Source: Rotaria sp. Silwood1
Lineage: Eukaryota > Rotifera > Eurotatoria > Philodinida > Philodinidae
Length of the DNA stretch: 64,000 nt
Direction: 5' to 3'
NCBI GenBank assembly: GCA_905250075.1
Contig: CAJNOP010000116.1
Coordinates: 334,667 to 398,666, forward strand
Positions 11,263 to 22,298 of the stretch are shown piece by piece; position 1 is the first letter of the stretch; every line of letters starts with the position of its first letter. The notes beneath the pieces were generated by a model. The model saw nothing but the letters and a program-made list of their open reading frames with translations. It was not told where the DNA came from and ran no database searches. The position numbers and the translations under genes are program-made.

Positions 11263-11358
11263 TGGGTGTGTGGGTGTGGGTGTGGGTTGATGTGCTCTGC
11301 TTCTTTAATCCACATCCACACCTGTACCCACACCACACCCACATCCACACCCCACACC
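11263..11358. repeat. foldback telomere-type repeat (G-rich arm, spacer, C-rich arm)
   Basis: GGGTGTG-type units at 11263-11289 are followed by a ~20-bp spacer and then by CCACACC-type units to 11358. The two arms are complementary, giving an inverted repeat of telomere-like DNA. Confidence 0.75.
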
Positions 11359-11647
11359 GTCATGTGTAATAGAGAAAAAATAAAATCAAAACTGGTTGAT
11401 ATTGATTAAATAAATGGTATAATGTGGCGTTTGATTGAAATGATAATGGGTCTAAAGTATATTGAAACAAAAAACTTTTACATAAATGATAAACATGAAG
11501 ATAATTGAAATTTTCATATAGAAAGCTTCGTTTAGAAAGTTCTTCAACAAGCATAAGAGACCTCATTTATGAAATAAAAGATAAATGTTAGATTTATTGA
11601 GAAACTCATTAAAAGAAGTATTTTTTTTTACATATCTTTCAGAAATA

Positions 11648-11812
11648 AGTGGGTGTGGGTGTGGGTGTGGGTGTGGGTGGGTGTGGGTGGTGGGTGTGGG
11701 TGGGGTGTGGGTGCGTGTGTGGATGGGGTGGATGTGGGTGTACATCTTGTCTTCAGAGACATCCACATCCACACCCACTCCCACCCACACCACACACCCA
11801 CACCTACACCCA
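11648..11812. repeat. foldback telomere-type repeat
   Basis: Near-perfect TGTGGG units (11648-11740) lead into a short spacer containing CTTGTCTTCAGAGAC and then into CCACACCCAC units up to 11812. The C-rich arm abuts a 32-bp minisatellite with no gap. Confidence 0.85.
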
Positions 11813-12154
11813 CAGACCGTGACAGAGAACCTCGATACCCATCACAGACCGTGACAGAGAATCCCGGTTACCCATCACAGACCGTGACAGAGAACCCTGG
11901 TACCCATCACAAACCGTGACAGAGAATCCAGGGTACCCATCACAGACCGTGACAGAGAACCCTGGTACCCATCACAGACTGTGACAGAGAATCCTGGTAC
12001 CCATCACAGACCGTGACAGAGAATCCCCATATTCATCACAGACCGTGACAGAGAACCCGGGTACCCATCACAGACCGTGACAGAGAACCCTGGTACCCAT
12101 CACAGACCATGACAAAGAATCCCGGGTATCCATCACAGACCGTGACAGAGAAAC
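11813..12154. repeat. 32-33-bp minisatellite, 11 copies
   Basis: Eleven contiguous copies with the core CAGACCGTGACAGAGAA followed by a variable CCCTGGTACCCAT part. The repeats are back to back with no unique spacers, so this is not a CRISPR array. It starts exactly where the telomere-type array ends. Confidence 0.92.
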
Positions 12155-12243
12155 TGTAGTTGCAAAGCATCAGATAAACGGTTAACTACAAATGTGTCGC
12201 AAAGAAATGGAACAAAAGGATTTTCATTTAATTAGTAACAATA

Positions 12244-12822
12244 CAGGGTGATTGAAAAGTAACTCCCTATTTTAAATTCTTTATTACTCTCAAATGACAA
12301 AAGATATCATAACAATTATTTCATTGTTTTGAAGCATGTGTCACGCCATTTTATAATAGATGAAACAAGCCGATTGATCATTTGACTATCTAAGATCAAG
12401 CACGAATTTCATCTCGAGAATGTCTGAAAATAACTGATTATTTTGAATAATTTATTGTTCTTATACGACAACAAATACTATAACAAATTTTTGTACCATT
12501 TTGAACTATGCATAATACAATAACATATAATGTCTCAAATTTCTACATAGGTTTCTCTATTGTCCGTACACTTCTGTGGTTATTATAGTATCTGTTCTTA
12601 TATAAGGAAATACCAGTATTCAAAATAATGAGCTATTTTCAGACATTCTCGAGATGAAATTCGTGCTTGATCTTAGATAGTCAAATGATCAACCGGCTTG
12701 TTTCATCTACTATAAAATGGCATGACACATGCTTCAAAACAATGAAATAATCGTTATGATATCTTTTGTCATTTGAGAGTAATAAAGAATTTAAAATAGG
12801 GAGTTACTTTTCAATCACCCTG
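12244..12822. mobile_element. 579-bp palindromic MITE, TA target duplication (Tc1/mariner-like)
   Basis: The terminal inverted repeats start CAGGGTGATTGAAAAGTAAC and extend ~195 bp with few mismatches; the right arm lies at about 12625-12822. Both ends are flanked by TA (12242-12243 and 12823-12824), the target duplication of the Tc1/mariner superfamily. The ~185-bp centre is non-coding. There is no transposase, so mobilisation would need one supplied in trans. Confidence 0.85.
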
Positions 12823-12824
12823 TA

Positions 12825-14429
12825 GATCCATCGTGTTTCACATTTTTAATTTCGCAAGAGATTGCGCTAACAGCTTTTGTTAACAGAGCAGGCTGTAAAA
12901 ATTCACCTTGTGAGCATCTCTGATGAATAATCTTAAGAATTTAATATACAGACAAGAGTAGATGCGGATTTAAACTATCAACGAAACTAATTCGAATTTT
13001 AATCTGAATTATTTTCGAAATAACTATTAGCAACAAATAAAAATATGTTTTAATTCAGACTATAGAACTAAATGAGGGCTGCTTTCTACTTTTATATCTG
13101 TTGTTTCTTTTTCTATTCAAATATTCATGATAAATTTTGATATAATAGTACAATTTTTGAACATTCAAATAGCATGATACATATACGAATCTTTAAATTG
13201 TCAAGGTATAATTAACTTTGATTTGACAAAGGAATTAGTTACTATTTAAAATAAACATAATCTAATGATTTTCTTTGTTTTATAATTGTTACGAAATAAC
13301 TCTACAGATAATAATTTGTCAATATTTTAATCTCCGAACTAGTCTTTGTAGGATCGCAACGCTTGTAGTTTTTGATTAAACATTAAATATTTGATAGTAA
13401 TCGATGATTCAAAACTTATTTATTTTTTTAACATCTTTACTCCCTTTGATAAGGATAAAAAGTATTCTATTTCTCTCATATATATATATAAACATCTAAT
13501 ATTTTTTAACCTAGAATTGAGTACTCTGGCAGAATGAAAAAAAAATCTCGAAGGTTGGATTTTTCCAACTCAGCAGCGGCTGTAAAAAAGGAAAGAAAAC
13601 AAATATAAACCAACAAGCAAGTAACATACGAAAAAAATCACAGCAGATATGAATCTTTTCATTTGATCTCTAAGAATAATGATTCATTGTGATATACGTT
13701 TGTTATAAAGCTTTACTCATATAATAAAAACAAATGAATATTTTTTTTCTGTTCTTTTCTTTCTGCTTAGAATATTCCAACATAACTATGTTATTTGTAG
13801 ATGTTTAATTAATCTTGTTCGCCATAATAGTCTCTAAATCATTCATATAAGTTTTATTTATAAAGGTAAATTGATTAAGATATATGGATTATTTCAAGAA
13901 AACTTTTATTTTCTATGTTTGGTAAGAATTATCCACATAGATAATTTGGGATAGAGCTACTATGTTACTCTTTTATATTAAAAAAAAAGCTTGAAGAATC
14001 TAATTTTTTTTCAAATAATCATCTTATAAATAGATTCTTTTCGTAAGTTAGAAAATTTTAAGAAAAGAACTATTTTCAGCTTTAATTTGACCTTAAACCG
14101 ATTCCATTGAAGAGAACTGGGAATTTTCCCAGTTGATGTGCTTCCGTTCTTTTCTCTCTGTAAAAAAAAATGTTATTTTCTTATGGAAGTAAGAGAACGC
14201 CGTTTTCTTCGTCATTTTCAATTTATAAATGATTTGTGAATAGAGAATCACTCATTTAATATTATATCGAATTACTTTTTTCATTTATTCAAGTATTCCT
14301 TTTATTTTTCGAATTTCAATTGTAAACTATCAATGTAAACGTATTTATTTTCAGATTTTTTTCGTTTCATTTTATTTATGATTAATTGTTTCCCTTTTGT
14401 TTCAATTGAAAAAGATCTTGAAAATTCTC
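12825..14429. other. non-coding, with two kappaB-like motifs upstream of the next gene
   Basis: AT-rich with no gene found. GGATTTTTCC lies at 13557-13566. GGGAATTTTCCC lies at 14119-14130, flanked by ACT and AGT, so the whole site is nearly symmetrical. The second site is ~300 bp upstream of the gene at 14430 and could be regulatory. Confidence 0.35.
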
Positions 14430-15160
14430 ATGACAACTTTAGTAGACAGATTACCGATTGTTCAGTTATTAACAGTTATTCTACCACGAGCATCATTGCC
14501 TCAAAGCGATGAAATTATCGATGATAATGACAATTCAGTGGATCAATTGTCTGATCGATATGAGCAATCTCGTTTGATTCATGGCAATGGTAGGGGAGCT
14601 GTTCCAGTCCACAAGGATTCTTGTGATATTTTTGGAACAAGAAAATACTAATTATAGTTTTTTTTTTATTGTTTGTTTTAGTATGTGCTGGCGCTGTTGT
14701 AGTGCTCTGGCTGGGTGAGAAACACTCGTCACTGAGAGCTGCTCTTATTGAATATTTGATACCTAAAGATATAACTTTAATTCTCTTCTCGACAAAAGAA
14801 CAATTGTGGAATTGGTTAAATATCTATTCTTCAGTAAGGGTTGCTTCTCTGATGATTGAAACAAATACTAATATTCAAAATATTGTGTCCCACACTCATG
14901 TGTACAAAAGTATTCGTTCTATACTTATCCGTTGTAGGACGAATGAATTAACAATGTTGGAAAGATTTTCAAGATCTTATATAAAAATTGATGGTATCTT
15001 TGCTGATGATACACGTCTTCTAATCAAATTAATCATCGATCTTGCACTTTTCTCGGAAGAAATAGGTGATCAACAAAGAGAAGATGAAAATAATGAATTA
15101 GAAGCTCAACGAAACTATGATCGTGCTCTTAAGCTTTGTGCAATAGTGAAGAAACTTTAA
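14430..15160 (+). CDS. orphan protein with a module shared with neighbouring immune-type genes
   Basis: Two exons, 14430-14589 and 14682-15160, joined by a 92-bp phase-1 intron, giving about 212 residues. Residues 1-53 are acidic and low in complexity. The remainder is an alpha/beta-looking module with IVSHTHVYKSIRSILIRC at its core, then a charged C-terminal helix. The core resembles ILPEIHECPQLDSIYIFC in the ADP-ribosyltransferase at 5575 and FVHHIEQVRRIYVYYDTS in the TRAF gene at 16027. I do not know the module's function. It may be a stand-alone adaptor for proteins that carry the same domain. Oddity: before about position 14508 another plus-strand frame looks more protein-like than the annotated one, so a frameshift or a different first exon is possible. 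Confidence 0.6.
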
Positions 15161-16026
15161 AATGTACAAGAACGTGAGTGATTATCTGATAGTATCAATA
15201 AAAAAAACTTTAAAAAATTGTCTATGTTTTATTGTTCGTATGAAAAAAAACAATTGTTTAAAAATAAGCGAAACAACTTTTTGATGCATAAGTCCCAGAT
15301 TCATAAGATCCTCAGTTATTTCTGTAATAGTAGAGAACCCAAATTTTTTACTCTATAGTTCAACAGTTTTGCACTCTATGTTGTACGAAGATATTGAGGA
15401 GATTCACTTGTTCTTTTTGCTTGACATGAGCCATCTTGAAAGGCTTTTTTTAATTTTTGATATTCACAGTATGTAATAATCGTTAAACTATTATACCCGA
15501 AAGTTTTAGCTATTATTTTAATCAAGATAAGTTCGACCTATGAATATATTCAGATCAAATAAAAATCTTTCAATTTGATATTTATTTCCGCATCTTGTAG
15601 CAACGCTTGTGTACATCCATATATAAAGAAGAATGATAATAGCTGTTATAGTGCTAATCATTCATTCTTTTTTATATCGTTAAAAAATTATGTAAAGCAA
15701 GAAAATGATGTAGTCAAACATACTTTCAAGTTTTTAGTTTTTTCTACATACTGTAAAATAATATATGTATTTTTTTTTGTATTTTATCCAGTTATTAATG
15801 TAACTAATTTTAATAATTGTATATTCATAATATACTTATGTTGTTGCATGTAGGTCTGTAAATCTACCAACCAATAAATATAATTTAGATTTTAGATTTC
15901 TATCTATTTTCTTAGAACAATCGAATTTTATTATTTTTTCATTGTTCATTGTTCATTGTTTCAATTATCAATACAGAATATCAATTTTTGATTTATATTC
16001 CATATTCATGTATTAAATCATCGTAC
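15161..16026. other. intergenic, AT-rich, no gene seen
   Basis: Separates two plus-strand genes. No coding frame, repeat or RNA gene was recognised; the open frame at 15575-15853 has poor, AT-driven composition. Confidence 0.4.
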
Positions 16027-18046
16027 ATGGCTACTAGTAACAGTGAAGATCGTGTATGCCAATTTCTTGTACTCTCTGAGAAGTTTATTCCAGAGAATAA
16101 ATTTGGTCATTTTACCAAGTTATTTTTCAACGTGACCGCCTTACGCAAATATGTATGTGATCATATCAAGGATACAAATACTTTTCACTTACATATTGCT
16201 GTCCTGTATCTCAGAGAATTATTAGAAAAATTTGTTCACCATATTGAACAAGTTCGGCGTATTTATGTATACTATGATACTAGTGATGCCCTTCAATATG
16301 GTCAAAGTTGTATTCCATTTGGATCAGAAGAAAGTGAAAAATTCGAGTTTTGCCCTGAACGTGATTTAGAAAAACAATTACTAAATGCTGAGACTGGGAG
16401 AGCTGTAGATTCATCCCAATCAATTGACCGACCGACAATTTACAACATTGCTACGTCAACCATGGAACGTCTTTCTGCAAAACGAACGAATAATGCTGAT
16501 TGTCATTCTTCAGTGTCAAAACGATTTGCTTTTACAATTCAAGAGGACTCTTTTATGAAAAATATCAATTCACGTTCCACTTGTCCATCTTGTAAATTAT
16601 TTTTTCAAGAACCTTTTCAGCTTGAATGTGGACATCGACAATGTAAATCATGTATAAATAATCAAAACAGGTAAATGTATTTTTTTTTTATTTTTAATAA
16701 TAATAGTCTGTTTCTTTGTCTTATTAGTTGTGCAACATGTTTGAAATTCATTTCAAAAGATAAAGTAATTGATTTAATTATTTTTAATAATTTTGTTTCC
16801 AAATACATATATCTATTCTTGAAGGTATGGTTTGATCGAGGTCTTCAAAATGAAATACAACAATTACCAACGACATGTTTAGAATGTGAATGGAACGGGT
16901 CATTGGAACTTTATCAAGTAAAAAATATTATATAGTTATTTTTTATTATACAGTTATATCATTTTTTTAGAAGCATCGTGATCAAAATCATCAACAATTT
17001 ACCAACTGTTCCATTTGCAACGAACAAGTAAATATTGAATTAATGATACTGTATTAATGAACACAATTTTTTAGGTAGCTCAAAGTAACCTTCATCGACA
17101 TTATTTAGATGAAATACATCAAGAAATTCTTTCCACCTTGTCTTTAATATGTACAACAAACAATAGTAATTTAAATCATAGTCAAATTCAAGGAACAATA
17201 TCCAATTTATTAAATAGTACAAAAGTTCGAAATAATGATATACAACGAATCAATAGAGAACTTAACAGTCATCAATATGCTATTTCAGTTATGGCTCAAC
17301 AATGGTCTTCATTTAAAACAATAGTTCAAGAAATCAATGATCATATCTATGGAATAGAAATTAATCGAAATTTATTATATCAACAATTCCTAATTTTGAA
17401 AGAGAATGTTGAAGATGCTCAGGCTACATCGTTTGATGGAACACTAACGTGGAAGATAACGAATTTTCAAGAAAAGAGAAGTATATAAAGAAATTAAATA
17501 TTTTAAACTGATGTATGTATTGATATTTATTTATTAGTGGATGCTATATCAGAACGAAAAATATCAATCTATTCTCCATCATTTTATTCATCTCAAACAG
17601 ATTATAAAATGTGTTTACAATTATGTTTAAATGGGGATACTAATACACAAGGTACACACATGTCATTATTTTTGGTATTAATGCAAGGTAATCATAATAC
17701 AATTTTTCATTGGCCATTTAAATTTAAAGTAACATTTACTTTACTTAATCAATTATCATCGAACAATAACCAATCGATTTCCTTTTGGTTTAATACAACA
17801 TCAAGCTGTTTTCAACATTCAACTAACGATATAAATATTGTTGATGGTACTTCAAGATTTCTTTCTCTTGATTTATTTGAAAAAAATCAAAATCAATATG
17901 TTCAAAATGATACAATGTTTATTAAAGTGGAAATTGATTTTCAGGCTGAAAAATCGAGTAAATTGTCTATACTAAAGCATATTTGACGTTATTTTTTTTT
18001 TAGAAATACCATTGACTGATAGTACAGATGAATTGTTGAATGATGA
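16027..18046 (+). CDS. RING-TRAF protein (TRAF-like E3 ligase/adaptor), 3' end at a gap
   Basis: Seven exons: 16027-16670, 16728-16764, 16825-16917, 16971-17027, 17075-17480, 17538-17957 and 18004 into the gap at 18047. All introns are GT-AG and phase-compatible. Residues ~10-130 form the N-terminal module shared with two neighbours. A C3HC4 RING uses C186, C189, C201, H203, C206, C209, C216 and C219, although the last loop is short. Residues ~228-290 are TRAF-type zinc fingers (CLEC...H...H, CSIC...H...H). Residues ~290-395 look coiled-coil. The TRAF-C/MATH domain runs from FDGTLTWKITNF (~397) to ~550. TRAF proteins link receptors of the TNF-receptor and Toll/IL-1 families to ubiquitin, NF-kappaB and JNK signalling in the cytoplasm. 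Here the extra N-terminal module could recruit it to partners with the same domain. After exon 7 the gap hides the last codons; stops follow it immediately. Confidence 0.88.
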
Positions 18047-18056
18047 NNNNNNNNNN
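18047..18056. other. assembly gap (10 N)
   Basis: A run of ten Ns falls inside the last exon of the TRAF gene, in an Asp-coding GAT-rich context. The true length missing is unknown. Confidence 0.99.
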
Positions 18057-18827
18057 TGATCGTAAATTGTAAATGGAATAACCGAGGAAAACCTAGTCTA
18101 ATATATGTGATAATATCAGTAGTAATATCGAAATGCTTTTATTAGATCAAAACTTTCTAATTCTTTTAACCTAAATGATTTGTTGGTGACTCTAAATAAC
18201 TTTGTGTTGACTTATCAACTTTTATATCATATGAGTTTTAATAAAATTTGAGAATTTGTAATAGATATGTGTGTAGTTCTTCTCGATCAATAGAATTCTT
18301 TAAAATTTTCTTTTTAAATATAACAGTCGAATAAACGAATCTCGGTGAAAATTATAATTGATGACGTCTTATTTTCTAAACATTTAGACTATCCAATTCC
18401 ACTATTCTTTCAACAAAGACAAAAAGCAACGTTTTCCTCAGTATTATGTCCTTTCAAAAAAACCTGTCATCGAGTTAGGAAACTATATTTTTGCTTTTTT
18501 TCGACTAATTTATTCAAACTAACAAGTCTTATATTCAAACACAATCATGACAATATCTCTCAGTATATTTTTTTGGAATGCGGCTTGCATTTTATTCCCT
18601 TCTTGTTTTCCACCAATTTGTTTTTGCTTAAAAGCAGTTATTTACCAATAAAATAGATGGCACTCTCTAATTAAATATTTGTATCAAAAGATAATATTCA
18701 CACTACCACAAAACATCTGAAGAGTGGTTCATCAAAATCAAATATGTAAAAACCTATAGTGCAAAATTTAGATGCTGCCAAAGTCACAAGAACAGCAAAT
18801 TGAAGTTATTAATAAAAGCACTTTACA

Positions 18828-19145
18828 GTGTGGGTGTGTGGTTGTGGGTGTGGGTGTGAGTCTGGGTCTGGGTGGGTGTGGGTGTGTGGATGTGGGATGG
18901 GGGTATGTGAGTGTGGATACACTTGTCTTGTTCGACAACACCCACATCTCCATCCACACCCCACCCACACCCACATCCACACCCACACCCACCTCACACC
19001 CGCACCCCTCCCCCCACACCCACACCCACACCAGCACCCACACACCCACATCCACCCCATACCCACCCACCTACACCCACCCACACCCACACCCACACCC
19101 TGCACCCACACCCACACCCCATACCCACACTCCACACCCACACCC
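18828..19145. repeat. foldback telomere-type repeat, largest in window
   Basis: G-rich TGTGGG/GTGTGG units (18828-18917) lead to a spacer around ACACTTGTCTTGTTCGACAA and then ~205 bp of C-rich CCCACA units (18940-19145). The C-rich arm is longer than the G-rich arm. All six frames stay open here because of the repeat, not because of coding. Confidence 0.88.
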
Positions 19146-21415
19146 TTTCTTTTCTCTATCAGACTATATAGAAAAAAGTTTTTTCAGAGCTTTCTATAAG
19201 GAATTACTCTACCTCCGCCACTAGTTTGTGGACTGACCTAAGTACATTCTTTGTATATGTTCTCATATTCAGCTGAAGATACAATATATCGATGTACGTG
19301 CATAGCATGTATAATGTACAATATATAAGATCGATAGAAGAAATAAAATATGCAAAGATCAGTCATATGTTAAATTTAGTGATCCTGAACAAAAGTAAGC
19401 GGAAGTGAAAAAACTGATATCGTACAAAAAAAAAAATCTAAAAAGAAAAAAATGATTTGTTTTGTTGATATTTGTGATTGAATTCTTACTACAACCTCAT
19501 GATGAATTTCTAACGCCATATCTATATTTTTCATTCATGCACAATAGAGTGTATATATGAGCTAAGGGAAACCTTCATTCAGAACCAGATACATACTCTC
19601 ACACAGTGCTTACAGTGAAATTGAACTTTTTCATTCTATTATTCATTAATCATTTTTGAAAAGAAACATTCAAGTTCAAGAACGATTATGAAATCTATAA
19701 TTTTTTACTAGCCAGAATATTGCAATATTGTATATTGATCGATGTCATCAAATAAATAAAAATAAGTGTTCTATCATATTATACTATACAAATCAATCAA
19801 TGGATCAATGGATATTTATTGATCAGAATTTTATAATAAGACATGTTCACTATTGTAATCGAGAACAATATGTGAATAAGTTTTGTGAACATGAATCGAT
19901 AAAATGAGTCTTAGTGTTGCCTTTTTATTTTATAGCTACAAATGGACTTTACCATTCAAATAAAATATCTTGTTTAAAAACGTTAATGATCAAGATTTTC
20001 ATTTATGTAAATCAACCGTCATACTAATTAAAGAAAAATTTTAGGATGTTATATTGAAGTAAATTTATGTAAAACATACACTATGTTGTCATCATTAACA
20101 TGATAGGTAGAAAACAAATAAGACATGAACATGAAATTTTTCACTCTGATATAAGATACTCTAGAATTCTATTGTTAAATATCTGCATCACAGGAAGAGA
20201 TCTCGATGAAAGAAAAAATTTTATATTTGGAAGACTGCAATGCTTGTTACACCGTGTTCTATTATGATTAATAAAACAAATGCATTACAAACTGAATTCA
20301 AGCCCTATAAATTTGTAATATTAGTTCAAATCTAAGAACGTATGAAAAAATTGTTCGTTTTCTTCATACTCCAATTTTTTTGCCGCTTCAAGAAAATAAT
20401 AACTGTTGTTATAAACAGACATTCGATGATTTTCTAGATTGCGGTGTGTTTTCTACCCAAATTGAAAAAGATCTTTATCAAAAATATCTCCTTTGATATT
20501 TCTACCCGGTTAATCGTGTGACGGTTTTGACACCGTTTCACGTGTCAGCTCTTTGCATTTTATTTTTCATGAAAAAACTGTTACTTGATTCTTCTATGAT
20601 TTTTATGTGTATAGAATTGATCCAGCTTGTTTCGATATCTCAAGCAATGACATTCACCGTGACTCATCTCGCTGGGTTTTTCCCTACATTCTAGTTGGCA
20701 GTCGCCAAGAGATTTTTCCCAGCACTCCCGTTTCTTTTCTGTGTGAGATTTCCCTTGTCGTATTCTGACCGATAAGAAAATGGGTCACTCATGTGTCATA
20801 GACAAGAGACTGTTAGAAAAACCAGAGTAGTATAGTATTATTCTTTCGTTCTGCACTGGTTTGTTTTTCTTTCTCCCATTTACGTAACATTTATCTGTTG
20901 TCTCGAGAGAGTTTCTTCTTTGATATCCACGACTGAAAGAAGATTCAGAATAGAAGAAAAGAAAAGGCAAATGTAGCAGCGAACTTCGAACCGTAGCAAG
21001 CAACTCAAAATCAATTCTTTGGTCAAAAAAAAACGAGGAAAAGTACCTTTGAACAGATGTAAGCTCACCGAAGCTTGTCGACATGAAGATTCATGAATAT
21101 AAAGAATTGATAAAGTACAGACGCTAGTATATAACTAGTGTTGAATTTAAACAATCTTATTAATCGTATTCTCATTATTCGCCACTTTTTCTTTTCTCTC
21201 GAATATGTTACCCATTTTGTGTGTTGTTTCTTTTACGAGACGAGAAAAAAAATTACGTTATCTATTCTCATATTATTTTTCTCTTCTATATTATATGGCA
21301 TCATCTTATGCAAGTTATACTCATTACAGACATAGCTGACTAATCTGTCTCAGTGACAATGTATATCAACTGATGTTCTATTACTATTTTATAGATAGTG
21401 ATTTTTCTTTATCAA
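19146..21415. promoter_or_regulatory. intergenic; two kappaB-like sites upstream of the DED gene
   Basis: No gene found. GGGTTTTTCCC at 20674-20684, preceded by TGACTCATC, and GATTTTTCCCAGC from 20711 form a compact block about 700 bp before the DED start codon. A GGGTCACTCATG word follows near 20782. Such blocks recur elsewhere in the window. The role is inferred from similarity to NF-kappaB and AP-1 consensus sites only. Confidence 0.35.
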
Positions 21416-22298
21416 ATGAGTGGAGAATTTGATTTTCGAGCATTGCTACTCAAAATACAAGATCTTCTATCCGATAATGATCGACTTCGTTTTCTTTTTC
21501 TTCTTGGCGAAGACGTTCCCAGATATTTGCGCGATGATCCATCACTTAATGGAACGCTTCGTGTATTGGAATCTCTTTTCGAAAAGGCAATAATCAGCGA
21601 TCAAGATTGTGATTACCTTATTAAAGCATTCAAGAAAATACATTGTAATGATGCTGCAAAACGTCTTCAAGGTTCGTTTCTTCTATTTCTTATCAAAACT
21701 CACATTTAACGAGCTCTTTATGTTATATTGTTATTTTTCAGAATATCAGCTAGCATTGGAACATTTTAGTCAACGAAGTTGCTCACTTCAAGACATTCTT
21801 TTATTCGACAACGACGATGAGAATAAGATGCCTTCGGCTAGTTAGTATCAATAGGAGGCTTTACTTTGTTTACAATTAGAACTTTCCTTTCAGAGATCAT
21901 GCGTATTCCATCTGATTCAAATTTGACTGTAGATCGTTCGACCTCGTCTACAGATCTAAGCCTCGAAAATAAAGCATCGAGCTCATTACTATCTGAACAA
22001 AACAAAACGAATGAGTACATTCACAAACTTGGATGGACTTATCGGATATTCAAACGACAATTGAACACTCGTGAATGGATTCTACTTACCAGCAGTATTC
22101 TGATTCTATTCAGCCTTCCGTTAGCCATTTATCTCTCGAGAACATTTGCTTCAGGCCCCTCGGTGAAAAATTCAGGTAAAGTAATAGCTATTTGAATGAT
22201 ATGTCAGATAGTGATCGATGCAGAATATTTTCTGTAGAGAAAATCTATTTCAGATGAGTCTCTAGATTTATGCATTGAGATTGAACAACTTTCATAAA
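21416..22298 (+). CDS. death-effector-domain transmembrane protein
   Basis: Exons 21416-21671, 21742-21840 and 21894-22175, joined by ~50-70-bp phase-1 introns. Residues ~5-88 match a death effector domain: six predicted helices with hydrophobic spacing like FADD and caspase-8, including RLRFLFLLGED and RVLESLFEKAIISDQDCDYL. A Ser-rich linker follows, then a basic stretch (RIFKRQLNTR) and one membrane segment at ~180-199. Basic residues on the N-terminal side predict DED in the cytosol and the C-terminus outside. DEDs bind other DEDs to assemble caspase-activating or NF-kappaB-regulating complexes. After the donor at 22176 two continuations are possible. One is a short terminal exon at 22254-22298 (78-bp intron, 14 more codons). 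The other is splicing to phase-1 exons at 25815 and 31106 that encode an NHL propeller. The ATG at 21416 is the first in frame that retains the whole domain. Confidence 0.75.

Noticed and set aside
11563..11919. Several open frames coding Val-Trp-Gly, His-Pro-Thr or Cys-Gly repeats
   Set aside because: They are read through TGTGGG arrays and the adjoining minisatellite in all frames; repeat artefacts.
11813..12154. CRISPR-like array
   Set aside because: Repeats are contiguous with no unique spacers and the host is a eukaryote; a minisatellite.
18768..19224. Six overlapping open frames on both strands
   Set aside because: Same cause: the large foldback telomere-type repeat.
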